From: Ammoniphilus sp. YIM 78166 | Lineage (GTDB): Bacteria > Bacillota > Bacilli > Aneurinibacillales > RAOX-1 | Reading direction: 5' to 3' | NCBI RefSeq assembly: GCF_004522215.1 | Contig: NZ_SDLR01000001.1 | Span: 310,001 to 374,000 of the forward strand | DNA length: 64,000 bases | Notes under the pieces: generated by a model | The model's database searches: none | Told to the model about the DNA's origin: nothing | The model's input: the letters and a program-made list of their open reading frames with translations, nothing else | Part shown: in pieces, positions 52,533 to 60,999 of the stretch | Layout: the number at the start of each line of letters is the position of its first letter | How positions within the stretch are numbered: the stretch's first letter is position 1 | Program-made: the position numbers and the translations under genes

Positions 52533-53308
52533 GACAACTAGTAAACGCAGAGAAGCTATGTAAAACCTATCATAGATCAGGTACAGCAGTGGAGGCACTT
52601 CAGGAGGTCTCTCTTCATATCGAAGTAGGGGAATGCTTAGGGGTGGTCGGCGAGAGCGGGAGCGGAAAGAGTACGCTTGGGAGGATTTTGCTCGCTTTAG
52701 AAAAGCCAGACCGCGGGGATGTTCGGCTTCTGGACAATTCCATCATCGGTCTAAAAGGCAAAGCTTTGCGCGAGATTCGAAAGCATATTCAAGTCGTATT
52801 CCAAGACCCTACTTCCTCGTTAAACCAGCGCCTCCCGATCTGGCTTTCCGTGATCGAAGCGCTAGATAATTTCCCTGAAGTTACCCCTCCTTTTTTAGAA
52901 GATGTGCGGCATTCCAGAAGAGATACGGCTGCTAAGTTGCTAGAAATGGTCGGTCTCAAGGCTGAGCACCTCGATCGGTATCCCCATGAACTGAGTGGGG
53001 GACAGCGCCAGCGCGTAGCGATTGCACGCGGGATCAGTTTAATGCCTAAGCTGTTAATTTGCGACGAACCGACATCAAGCCTAGATGTTACGGTGCAGGC
53101 CCAAATTCTACAGTTATTAAAGAGGATGAAGACGGAGCTAGGTATGGCTTGTCTGTTTATTTCTCATGACATCGCGGCGGTAAGGCTCATGAGCGATCGA
53201 ATTATCGTGATGAAAGAAGGCCGGATTGTGGATCAGTTTCCCAGCCGGGACATCATGAATGAAGAACGCCATGAATATACGCGTAGGCTCATTGCTGTAG
53301 TGAGTTGA
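52529..53308 (+). CDS. ABC transporter ATPase (NikE/CntF-like)
   Basis: 259 residues from a GTG overlapping the previous stop. Walker A is GESGSGKS (about 40-47), the signature is LSGGQRQR (about 152-159), and Walker B is LLICDEP (about 172-178). Last gene of the Zur-controlled operon. Confidence 0.92.
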   Translation: MRQLVNAEKLCKTYHRSGTAVEALQEVSLHIEVGECLGVVGESGSGKSTLGRILLALEKPDRGDVRLLDNSIIGLKGKALREIRKHIQVVFQDPTSSLNQRLPIWLSVIEALDNFPEVTPPFLEDVRHSRRDTAAKLLEMVGLKAEHLDRYPHELSGGQRQRVAIARGISLMPKLLICDEPTSSLDVTVQAQILQLLKRMKTELGMACLFISHDIAAVRLMSDRIIVMKEGRIVDQFPSRDIMNEERHEYTRRLIAVVS

Positions 53309-53367
53309 CTGCAGAGCGTATAAGTAATGAATAATTAAGAACGATTACGGTATACTATTTACAGCTA

Positions 53368-53391
53368 AAGGATGGCAGCTATGCCATCCTT
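53368..53391. terminator. shared hairpin between convergent genes
   Basis: AAGGATGGCA and TGCCATCCTT form a perfect 10-bp stem around GCTA between the importer operon and the facing His-rich gene. Neither side has a clear T-run. Confidence 0.6.
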
Positions 53392-53400
53392 ACACTCAGC

Positions 53401-53745
53401 TTAAACGGAGTGAATTGTCACAAGTTCAACAGGTCCGTGATCGTCGCAATGATCGCCATGAACGTGGTGTAGACGTCCATTCACTAAATAGTCCATATGA
53501 TCGCCGTGCGGAACCATCTCGTGTCCGCATTCCTTGTCGTGGGTGCAGCCGCAATTCATGGGTTTACACTCTGCAGGATTTACAGCGGAAACAGGAATCG
53601 TGCATTCATCCCAATGTCCTTCATGCTCGTGATGCAAGTGTCCGTTGTGGACATAGTCAATATGGTCATCATGGCGAATCTTCGTATGGCCGCAAGCGAT
53701 GGAATGTTTATGGTCATGTCCCTCATGTGTGTGATGATGCTCCAT
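53401..53745 (-). CDS. histidine-rich putative metal-binding protein
   Basis: 114 residues, about one quarter His, with no signal peptide. It contains two imperfect repeats: GHTKIRHDDHIDYVHNGHLH near 19-38 and GHEMVPHGDHMDYLVNGRLH near 73-92. Three Cys residues (GCTHDKEC region and CDDHG) add further ligands. GGGGGGTG precedes the ATG. It faces the Zur-controlled importer, so intracellular zinc or nickel buffering or delivery is a fair guess. No Zur box was found in its upstream region. Confidence 0.8.
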   Translation of the reverse strand: MEHHHTHEGHDHKHSIACGHTKIRHDDHIDYVHNGHLHHEHEGHWDECTIPVSAVNPAECKPMNCGCTHDKECGHEMVPHGDHMDYLVNGRLHHVHGDHCDDHGPVELVTIHSV

Positions 53746-53868
53746 TTATTTCACCCCCCAACAATGCATAGTATTTCTGAAGGTTCTACTATCTATACCC
53801 GTACGAAATTTGCTTCAACTATGGTGAAAATAAACAATAAAAAATGAAGTAAAACGCATCAGTAGAGC
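53746..53868. other. upstream region of the His-rich gene
   Basis: No gene or clear operator is visible. Short open frames here are overlaps with the antisense of the His-rich gene. Confidence 0.5.
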
Positions 53869-54006
53869 AAGAGGAACTTTTTTAGGATTTGCGGACGGGA
53901 AACCTCTACCTCTTCATAAGAACAGATGTTCTTTGATAACGAGTCATAATGGGTTGGTCTTGAGGAAAACAGTCTGACCGTAAAATGATTCACGTTCCTC
54001 TTTTTT
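53869..54006 (+). ncRNA. candidate structured RNA of unknown class
   Basis: AAGAGGAAC (53869-53877) pairs perfectly with GTTCCTCTT (53994-54002), followed by a T-run (TTTTTTG). The closed region contains further hairpins: AAGAACA/TGTTCTT near 53925 and GGTC/GACC near 53956-53979. No reading frame of note is enclosed. The form is that of a riboswitch-sized RNA or sRNA with its own terminator. I recognise no known family. Confidence 0.35.
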
Positions 54007-54068
54007 GACTATAATCAAGAACGAGAAGGGGACATCCCCAAATAATGTAAGAAAACAGAGTGAAAATG

Positions 54069-54083
54069 TGATAATAATTATCA
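54069..54083. promoter_or_regulatory. Fur box
   Basis: TGATAATAATTATCA is a perfect 7-1-7 inverted repeat, identical to the minimal Bacillus Fur consensus. No protein gene starts within 380 bp on the right, and the gene to its left starts 320 bp away. Confidence 0.85.
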
Positions 54084-54112
54084 TTTTTGGTTAATAATAT
54101 AAAGGACAACAG

Positions 54113-54181
54113 TTAACGTTGTTCAAGGGTTTTACAATCGGTAACTGCAGGGTTCGCCTTGCATTTAACATCTTGTGCAAT
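54113..54181 (-). other. possible 22-codon cysteine peptide frame
   Basis: On the minus strand, GGAGGTGATATC precedes an ATT codon that opens a frame (AQDVKCKANPAVTDCK...) with two Cys residues, slightly like the start of DUF1540 proteins. ATT starts are rare; an overlapping TTG frame is also possible. Weak evidence. Confidence 0.2.
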
Positions 54182-54236
54182 GATATCACCTCCAATGATA
54201 TGGCTTGGACATTATTATCGATTGTAAAGTCGATTA

Positions 54237-54294
54237 GAGGGTGTCCCTAAAGGTCGGTAAAACCGACCCCTAGGGACTGCCCTCTTTCTTTTTC
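54237..54294 (+). terminator. strong compound terminator
   Basis: Nested stems GAGGG/CCCTC, GTCCCTA/TAGGGAC and GGTCGGT/ACCGACC are followed by TTTCTTTTT. The minus strand has no T-run, so it serves rightward transcription. Confidence 0.85.
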
Positions 54295-54698
<404 letters not shown>

Positions 54699-54718
54699 AG
54701 GAGCAGTAAAAGTGGGTG

Positions 54719-54757
54719 CAGTTATCCTTGGTTCTTTAAGGATAGCTGCTTTTTTTG
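54719..54757 (+). terminator. ferredoxin gene terminator
   Basis: GCAGTTATCCTT and AAGGATAGCTGC form a 12-bp stem with one G-U pair, followed by seven T. Confidence 0.9.
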
Positions 54758-54834
54758 CTAAGGACATTTGTTCAACTCCCCCTCTCCCTTTATAATGGTT
54801 GTACGCAAATTAATCAAAGAGCAGGAGTAATGAA

Positions 54835-55431
54835 ATGAACAACAACAATCTAACTGCGAAAGCGATTCGCACCGAGAAGGAGTTGAGGGAGTTCGTAGGT
54901 ACTCCCCATGAAGCAGTGATCAGAAAAACCATTTCCATTATCGATGAACATTGCCAAACCTTTCTATCCATGTCTCCCCTTTTATTCTTGTCAACGAGTG
55001 ATGCCGAGGGCAGATGTGATGTATCTCCTAGAGGGGATCATTCAGGATTTGTGCATGTCCTCGATGAGAAGCATTTGGTGATCCCTGATAAGCCTGGAAA
55101 TCGTAGAGCCGATTCGATGTTAAACATCCTTTCCAATCCACAGGTAGGTCTTCTATTCCTTATTCCAGGAATGGAATGGGTGTTGCGAATTAATGGAAGC
55201 GCATCTGTCATGCGAACCGCGGACGTTCTGGCAACCGCTCCCGCCGATAAAGAGCTGCCTGCACTCAGTATCGTCGTAGAAGTAGAGGAATGCTTCATCC
55301 ACTGCCCTCGGGCACTGAATAAAGCCCAGATCTGGAAAGCGGAGAGCTGGCCACAAGCTAAAGACCTGCCTTCTCCTGAGGAAATTTTCCATGGTCACTT
55401 AAAGCTGAATGGCATGACGCTAAAGGAGTAG
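54835..55431 (+). CDS. pyridoxamine 5'-phosphate oxidase-related flavoprotein (MSMEG_1061-like)
   Basis: 198 residues of the PPOX split-barrel fold. Conserved segments are FLSTSDAEGRCDVSPRGD (about 50-67), IPDKPGNRRADSMLNIL (about 83-99) and a C-terminal CPRALNKAQIW near 160-170. Members bind FMN or F420 and reduce or oxidise unknown small substrates. AGAGCAGGAG precedes the ATG. The next gene follows after 2 bp, so the two are cotranscribed. Confidence 0.85.
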   Translation: MNNNNLTAKAIRTEKELREFVGTPHEAVIRKTISIIDEHCQTFLSMSPLLFLSTSDAEGRCDVSPRGDHSGFVHVLDEKHLVIPDKPGNRRADSMLNILSNPQVGLLFLIPGMEWVLRINGSASVMRTADVLATAPADKELPALSIVVEVEECFIHCPRALNKAQIWKAESWPQAKDLPSPEEIFHGHLKLNGMTLKE

Positions 55432-55433
55432 GG

Positions 55434-56825
55434 ATGAGAGCGATCGATATTCAAGCAGTCATTGACAAAGTGCCGGATTATCAAGCTTTTTTGACCTTGG
55501 ATGAATTAGACGAGAGTACGAAAAAGCTGGCGTGGGAGTATCCTGATGTGGTTACGGTATTCGAAGCAGGACGATCACGCCAAGGACATCCCATACTCGG
55601 CTTGAAAATAGGAGAGGGCCGAAAAAATGCCCTCTGTTTTGCCTGTCCACACCCAAATGAGCCTATCGGTGCAATGACGATGGAGTTTTTGTCGCGGGCT
55701 CTGGCAGAAGATGAGGACTTGCGAAAGAGCTTAGATTTGACTTGGTATATCATCAAGTCTATCGACCCTGATGGCGTACGGTTAAATGAGAAATGGTTCA
55801 AGGGCCCGTATTCAATCACTGACTATACCAAGCATTTTTTTCGTCCCGCAGGCTATGAACAGGTGGAGTGGACCTTTCCTATAGACTATAAGGAGCTGGG
55901 CTTTCAGACTCCGCTTCCTGAAACGCAAGCCTTGATGAAGATCATCGATGAAATCAAGCCAGTGTTTATGTATTCCTTGCATAATACAGGATTTGGTGGA
56001 GCCTATTGGTATCTTTCTCATGATCTTCCTGAATTGTATGAGCCGTTAAAACAATCAGCGCTCAAGCAAGGTGTAGCACTAAGCTTAGGAGAGCCAGAGG
56101 CTCCCTATGTAACGGAATTTTCACCTGCTATCTATCAAACCTTGAGCGTGACCAAGTATTACGATTATCTGGAAGAGCTCTTGGGGTCTGCCCCGAATAT
56201 CCATTTTGGCGCAAGCAGCGGAGACTATGTGCAGCGGATAGCAGATTGTGTCACTCTCGTGACGGAGCTGCCCTATTTTATGGATCCTCGTGTTCAGGAT
56301 CAGAGTGAAGGGGAGATCTCACGTAAAGAGGCCCTCCTAAAAAATGTGGAGATAGGGGAGAGGTATTATTCTAAGCTCGAGAGTCTACTAGGTGGTGTTC
56401 GAGTCCTTATCCGTGTTGAGAATCCTTTTGTAAAGCTCGTCGAGGAAATTTTGTCGGTAAAGGACGAAATACTGGAATCCAAAAAAAACTGGGCTATTAG
56501 TCAGCCTCAATTTGAAGAGAAAGCTACCGTGTCCCAAATCTTTGATAATCTATATGCTTCAAAATTCTTCAACGGCTTACTAGTAGGTCTTTTACTGCGG
56601 GCGTGCGAGTATGAGGTGGGACGACTGCAGAGCGAAGCCTCACAAGATACTATTGCAATAGCTCGACTTCAAGAGACCTGGGAAAAAGCTGAACGCTGGT
56701 TACGTAATCATTGCGAAGAGATGGAACAAGTGTTGGATTACTCGGTGGTTCCCATTAAACAGCTGGTGCGCATTCAAGCGGAGTGTGGACTTTTGGTAGC
56801 CAGTTATGTCAGCAAGAAGTCTTGA
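55434..56825 (+). CDS. M14 family zinc carboxypeptidase-like protein
   Basis: 463 residues with an M14 domain in about 20-300. The first metal ligands are His and Glu in CPHPNEPIG, the third His is in YSLHNTGFGG, and a catalytic Glu is probably in VTELPYF. The C-terminal 150 residues are helical and not typical of the family. No signal peptide is seen, so it is cytosolic. TAGGG is the only ribosome site, within the coupling region after the PPOX stop. The substrate may be a peptide or an amino-acid conjugate. Confidence 0.8.
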   Translation: MRAIDIQAVIDKVPDYQAFLTLDELDESTKKLAWEYPDVVTVFEAGRSRQGHPILGLKIGEGRKNALCFACPHPNEPIGAMTMEFLSRALAEDEDLRKSLDLTWYIIKSIDPDGVRLNEKWFKGPYSITDYTKHFFRPAGYEQVEWTFPIDYKELGFQTPLPETQALMKIIDEIKPVFMYSLHNTGFGGAYWYLSHDLPELYEPLKQSALKQGVALSLGEPEAPYVTEFSPAIYQTLSVTKYYDYLEELLGSAPNIHFGASSGDYVQRIADCVTLVTELPYFMDPRVQDQSEGEISRKEALLKNVEIGERYYSKLESLLGGVRVLIRVENPFVKLVEEILSVKDEILESKKNWAISQPQFEEKATVSQIFDNLYASKFFNGLLVGLLLRACEYEVGRLQSEASQDTIAIARLQETWEKAERWLRNHCEEMEQVLDYSVVPIKQLVRIQAECGLLVASYVSKKS

Positions 56826-56890
56826 AGTCCAATTATTTTCGTGTATACTGAATGATGTTGTAACAAGGCGATGAAACGAGGTGTGTTATT

Positions 56891-57679
56891 TTGCATCATA
56901 TGGCGACCCAATCCCTATCGATCGGATACGGGAATGGAGATATTGTGACGGACTTAACCTTGGAAATACCGAAAGGTAAAATCACTTCCTTGATTGGGGC
57001 TAACGGCTGCGGCAAATCTACGATTCTCAAGACTCTTGCCCGCATTCAGAAGCCTTCCAACGGAATGATCTACCTAGATGGCAAAGCAATTAGCCAGCTG
57101 ACAACAAAAGAAGTAGCCAAGCAAATGGCCATTCTGCCCCAATCTCCGGAAGCGCCGGTGGGATTGACGGTTTATGAGCTGGTCTCTTATGGCCGGTTCC
57201 CTCACCAGAAGGGACTAGGAAGAATGACCCCCCATGATCGAGAAATGGTGGAATGGGCATTGAAGGTCACAGGCATGTCCCCTTATTTCGGCAGATATGT
57301 CGATGAACTATCGGGAGGCCAGCGCCAGCGGGTATGGATTGCCATGGCTCTAGCCCAAGAAACCGACCTGGTTCTGCTTGATGAACCGACAACCTATCTG
57401 GATATGGCTCATCAGTTAGAAGTCTTGGAACTATTAAAGAAACTCAATGAGGAAGAAAATCGCACCATTGTAATGGTCCTTCATGATATTAACCAAGCCG
57501 TCCGGTTTTCTGATTATATATGCGCCTTGAAAAATGGGGCTATCGTGCACTTCGGATTAGCAGAAGAGTTGATGACGAAGGAAGTGTTAAGGGCTGTCTA
57601 TCATATTGATGCGACGATTGGGGTGGATCCGAAAACGAATAAGCCGATCTGCATCACCTATGATTTGTTCACCGAATGA
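56891..57679 (+). CDS. siderophore ABC transporter ATPase (FecE/FhuC family)
   Basis: 262 residues from a TTG preceded by GAGGTG; an ATG three codons later is an alternative. Walker A is GANGCGKS (about 37-44), the signature is LSGGQRQR (about 140-147), and Walker B is LVLLDEP (about 160-166). It powers the permeases encoded at 58786 and 59799. It comes before the Fur box at 57727, so it may have its own promoter. Confidence 0.92.
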   Translation: MHHMATQSLSIGYGNGDIVTDLTLEIPKGKITSLIGANGCGKSTILKTLARIQKPSNGMIYLDGKAISQLTTKEVAKQMAILPQSPEAPVGLTVYELVSYGRFPHQKGLGRMTPHDREMVEWALKVTGMSPYFGRYVDELSGGQRQRVWIAMALAQETDLVLLDEPTTYLDMAHQLEVLELLKKLNEEENRTIVMVLHDINQAVRFSDYICALKNGAIVHFGLAEELMTKEVLRAVYHIDATIGVDPKTNKPICITYDLFTE

Positions 57680-57726
57680 GTAAAGGTGGTTGTTTTGGTA
57701 AAAACTTTATTGTAAAATCAAATAAT

Positions 57727-57745
57727 GATAATGATAATCATTTGA
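57727..57745. promoter_or_regulatory. Fur box upstream of the siderophore-binding protein
   Basis: GATAATGATAATCATTTGA contains the TGATAAT/ATAATCA core of the Bacillus Fur site, 28 bp before the start of the binding-protein gene. It explains iron control of the import genes. Confidence 0.85.
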
Positions 57746-57772
57746 TTGATGCGGAAGAAGGAGGAAATACCG

Positions 57773-58720
57773 ATGAACCACATCCGAGGGAAGCTCACCA
57801 TAGCTGGATTCATTCTGTCCCTACTGCTGATGGTTACCGCGTGTGGAAATAATGCCAGTGAAGCGCCAGCAGCGGAAAATCCAACGGAGCCAGAAACCGT
57901 TATGTTTCAAGCCGATAATGGAGAGATCGAAGTTCCCAGAAACCCCGGGCGAGTCATTGTATTAGCGGACTCTTATGTTGGATACTTGCTTCAGTTAGGC
58001 ATTAAACCCATTGCCGTTCCCCAATTGGCGATGGACAATCCTTATTTTGAGGGGATGCTAGATGGGGTGGAGGTTATTGCTAGCGATGCGGTTGAAAAGA
58101 TTATGCAGCTTGAACCTGACCTGATCATTACCTTGGCAACAGACGAAAATCTCAACCAGCTTTCCAAGATCGCGCCAACGGTGGCCTATGAGTGGGGGAA
58201 AAAGGATTACCTCGAATTAGTCACAGATATCGGAAAGCTTGTCAATAAAGAAACGGAGGCCAACAAATGGCTGACGGCATGGAATCAAAAAGTAGAAGAG
58301 AGTAAAGGAAAAGTTCAAGAAGCCATCGGGGATCAGACGGTATCCATTATGGAAACCTTCTCGAAGGGAGTCTACGTATTCGGTGCTAACTTTGCTCGCG
58401 GCGGGGAAGTGATATATGATGCCCTAAAGCTAAAGGCCCCTGAAAAAGTCCAAAAGGATGTCATCGAGCAATCAGGATTTGCTGAAGTTTCACTAGAGGC
58501 CATTCCTGATTACGCGGGCGATCATATCTTCTTTGGACGTTGGGCTGGAGAGACGGCGGAAAATGATAAAGTGGAAAAAAGCAGTGTTTGGCAAAGCTTG
58601 CCTGCCGTAAAAGAAGGACATGTCTATCCTCTTGATCCACGCACCTCCTTTTTCTCCGATCCCATTTCATTAGAGAAAACGCTAGACTTTATTGTCAAGA
58701 GTCTAACAGAACACCAATAA
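57773..58720 (+). CDS. siderophore ABC transporter binding lipoprotein (FecB/FhuD family)
   Basis: 315 residues from the ATG at 57773 (GAAGGAGGAAATAC in front). The signal peptide ends in lipobox MVTAC (about 20-24); the two-lobed binding fold spans about 45-310. It captures a ferric siderophore outside the membrane. The Fur box directly upstream fits. A truncated paralogue lies at 38469. Confidence 0.92.
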   Translation: MNHIRGKLTIAGFILSLLLMVTACGNNASEAPAAENPTEPETVMFQADNGEIEVPRNPGRVIVLADSYVGYLLQLGIKPIAVPQLAMDNPYFEGMLDGVEVIASDAVEKIMQLEPDLIITLATDENLNQLSKIAPTVAYEWGKKDYLELVTDIGKLVNKETEANKWLTAWNQKVEESKGKVQEAIGDQTVSIMETFSKGVYVFGANFARGGEVIYDALKLKAPEKVQKDVIEQSGFAEVSLEAIPDYAGDHIFFGRWAGETAENDKVEKSSVWQSLPAVKEGHVYPLDPRTSFFSDPISLEKTLDFIVKSLTEHQ

Positions 58721-58726
58721 GGATGT

Positions 58727-58760
58727 GACGGCAAGAGCGCTTGGCGCTTTTGTCGTTTTC
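58727..58760 (+). terminator. hairpin between binding-protein and permease genes
   Basis: AGCGC/GCGCT with an extended imperfect stem (CGGCAAG/TTTGTCG) is followed by TTTTCC. It probably lowers, rather than stops, expression of the permeases. Confidence 0.55.
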
Positions 58761-58785
58761 CATTTTAAAGTAGGTGGAAAAGAAA

Positions 58786-59802
58786 GTGAACCTTATATTC
58801 CTTAAAACTAAAGCAGCCAGGGGTCCTCTTTTCCTTGTCGCGAGCTCCTTGATTCTTTTGATTCTCCTGCCAGCAGCGATCACGGTAGGGGCGGCAAATA
58901 TAGAGCTCCCTGTCATTTGGGAAGCGATAACCCGATATGACAGCAATATCTTACATCATCAAATCATTAGAGATATCCGTATCCCGCGTGAGCTATCGGC
59001 AGCGCTCGTCGGGGCGGCCTTCGCTGTAGCGGGTGCGATCATGCAGGGGATGACGAGAAATCCGTTGGCCGACTCTGGACTCTTGGGCTTAAATGCTGGT
59101 GCAGCTTTACTGCTTGCCATTTGCTTTGCTTTTTTCCCTGGCATCCCTTTTATCGCCATGATGGCTTTTTCATTTCTGGGTGCCGGCGTTGGAGCATCGC
59201 TCGTATTCGGGATCTCCTTTTTGGTAAAAGGGGGACTTTCCCCGTTGCGGCTTACGCTGGCAGGTGCAGCGGTAAGCGCGTTTTTGGCGGCTTTGGCTCA
59301 AGGGATTGCTTTGTATGCCAATGTAGCTAAAGAATTGACGTTTTGGATTGCCGGAGGGGTAGCCGTTTCAACCTGGGATGAAATTCGATGGATGGCTCCC
59401 ATCATCCTCATCGCACTTATTTTGGCCTTATTCATTTCCAAACAGATCACGATTCTAAGCTTCGGTCATGAAGTTTCTACTGGATTGGGACAAAACACCT
59501 TGAAGGTTAAAGCAATTGCCATCCTCGTGGTTTTGATGCTAGCAGGAACAGCGGTTGCAACCATTGGATCCATCGCCTTTGTTGGGTTGATTGTCCCACA
59601 CATTGTACGTTTCTTTGTTGGGGTCGACTATCGCTGGGTCATTCCCGGCAGTGCGGTAGCAGGTGCCATCCTGCTCGTGTTCGCGGATATCCTGGCCAGA
59701 ACGATTAATCCTCCCTTTGAAACGCCGATTGGGGCGATTATTTCACTCATAAGCGTTCCCTTCTTTATTTACCTTACGGCCAGAGGGAGGAAGCCACTGT
59801 GA
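58786..59802 (+). CDS. siderophore ABC transporter permease (FecCD family)
   Basis: About 338 residues from the GTG at 58786, 8 nt after AGGTGG; a GTG four codons earlier is also open. Nine to ten helices and conserved IRIPRELSAALVGAAFAVAG and GLIVPHIVRFFVG segments are present. Forms the channel with the following permease. The stop overlaps the next GTG. Confidence 0.92.
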   Translation: MNLIFLKTKAARGPLFLVASSLILLILLPAAITVGAANIELPVIWEAITRYDSNILHHQIIRDIRIPRELSAALVGAAFAVAGAIMQGMTRNPLADSGLLGLNAGAALLLAICFAFFPGIPFIAMMAFSFLGAGVGASLVFGISFLVKGGLSPLRLTLAGAAVSAFLAALAQGIALYANVAKELTFWIAGGVAVSTWDEIRWMAPIILIALILALFISKQITILSFGHEVSTGLGQNTLKVKAIAILVVLMLAGTAVATIGSIAFVGLIVPHIVRFFVGVDYRWVIPGSAVAGAILLVFADILARTINPPFETPIGAIISLISVPFFIYLTARGRKPL

Positions 59803-60824
59803 GCATTCAACAAGCTAATCAGAAGTTAGTAAAGAAACGGCTCAGGATTTTAGCCATTCTACTGGCTCTGATCTTACTCAGCTTTGTCGTGAGCATTAAT
59901 TTGGGTCAAATTTATCTGGATCCTGTTCAACTCTTCAAGACCTTGTTTGGGTTAGGTACGGCAAAGGAAGAGCTGATATTATTTGAGTTCAGGCTGCCAA
60001 GGATCATGATCTCCATCCTTATCGGCATGGGTTTAGCTGTTGCAGGCTGTATTTTGCAAGGGGTGTCTCGTAACGAATTGGCGGACCCAGGCATATTGGG
60101 GCTTAATCAAGGGGCTGGGTTGATGATTGTGATTTATATCAGTTTTTTTCAGACCCAGACCGTTAATCACCTAATAGCCTTGCCAATCGCTGCTTTTGTG
60201 GGGAGTGCCTTTACCGCCTTCCTCGTCTATGTCTTTTCCTATCGAAAAAATGAAGGCATTGATCCGACGCGCATGGTACTGGTGGGGGTAGGGCTAGCTG
60301 CGGCGATTTCGGGAGCGATGATTATTTTTACAGTGCGGCTCCGACCAGAAGAATTTCAATTCATTGCAAAATGGCTATCGGGGCATATCTGGGGGAAGGA
60401 TTGGAACTTTGTCCTTGTCCTGCTGCCTTGGATTCTTATTCTTTTACCATTGGCTTACAGTAAAGCCAAGATCCTCGATCTTCTTAACTTAGGAGATAAG
60501 TTAGCCGTTGGTTTAGGACTAAACATCCAAAGAGAACGAATCTACTTGCTGCTTATTGCCGTAGGCTTAGCTGCCTCCTGCGTTTCGGTTAGCGGCATGA
60601 TTGCATTCGTGGGTCTGATTGCCCCTCATCTGGCCAGAAGACTAGTAGGTTCCAACCACGCCTTTCTGATTCCAGGCTCTGCCTTAATCGGCGCCCTTTT
60701 GGTCCTTAACGCGGATACTATAGCCAGAATGATCCTGCAGCCGTCCGGCATCCCGACAGGTATAGTAGTAGCTATTTTGGGTGCACCGTATTTTGTCTAT
60801 TTACTGATTAGAGTGAAGGGGTAA
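59799..60824 (+). CDS. siderophore ABC transporter permease (FecCD family)
   Basis: 341 residues from a GTG in a 4-bp overlap with the preceding gene. About ten helices; FRLPRIMISILIGMGLAVAG, ADPGILGLNQGAG and GLIAPHLARRLVG are family marks. Completes the heterodimeric permease. Confidence 0.92.
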   Translation: MSIQQANQKLVKKRLRILAILLALILLSFVVSINLGQIYLDPVQLFKTLFGLGTAKEELILFEFRLPRIMISILIGMGLAVAGCILQGVSRNELADPGILGLNQGAGLMIVIYISFFQTQTVNHLIALPIAAFVGSAFTAFLVYVFSYRKNEGIDPTRMVLVGVGLAAAISGAMIIFTVRLRPEEFQFIAKWLSGHIWGKDWNFVLVLLPWILILLPLAYSKAKILDLLNLGDKLAVGLGLNIQRERIYLLLIAVGLAASCVSVSGMIAFVGLIAPHLARRLVGSNHAFLIPGSALIGALLVLNADTIARMILQPSGIPTGIVVAILGAPYFVYLLIRVKG

Positions 60825-60847
60825 GATGTTTAAATAATATATTCTCT

Positions 60848-60882
60848 GAGGAGCGAAAATGGATCGCTCCTCGATTTTTTTT
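60848..60882 (+). terminator. terminator of the siderophore operon
   Basis: GAGGAGCGA and TCGCTCCTC form a perfect 9-bp stem around 7 nt, followed by GATTTTTTTTG. Confidence 0.9.
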
Positions 60883-60999
60883 GATAGAGTATAAAAGGTT
60901 GCTGAACAAAATAAAAGCCGATGAGAACAAAAGCTACTCCGAAGTCATTCGCCTCAGCTTCAGATATCATGTAAGTACAATCTAAAAGAGGTGAGGCTT

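Larger units (their letters stand above)
54084..54294 (+). ncRNA. candidate Fur-controlled small RNA
   Basis: Between the Fur box and a strong rightward terminator (54237-54294) there is no credible reading frame. TAATAT/ATAAAG around 54092-54104 may serve as a -10 region. A transcript of about 190 nt would result, with an ACAAC...GTTGT hairpin at its 5' end and pyrimidine-rich stretches. The arrangement recalls Fur-repressed sRNAs such as FsrA, but I see no sequence match. Confidence 0.4.

Noticed and set aside
53415..53847. Plus-strand open frames of 116-118 codons opposite the His-rich gene
   Set aside because: They are antisense shadows; the minus frame has a clear ribosome site and a repeated His-rich design.
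54113..54181. DUF1540-like peptide gene under Fur control
   Set aside because: It would start with ATT, is only 22 codons, and is read toward rather than away from the Fur box; kept only as a weak listed frame.
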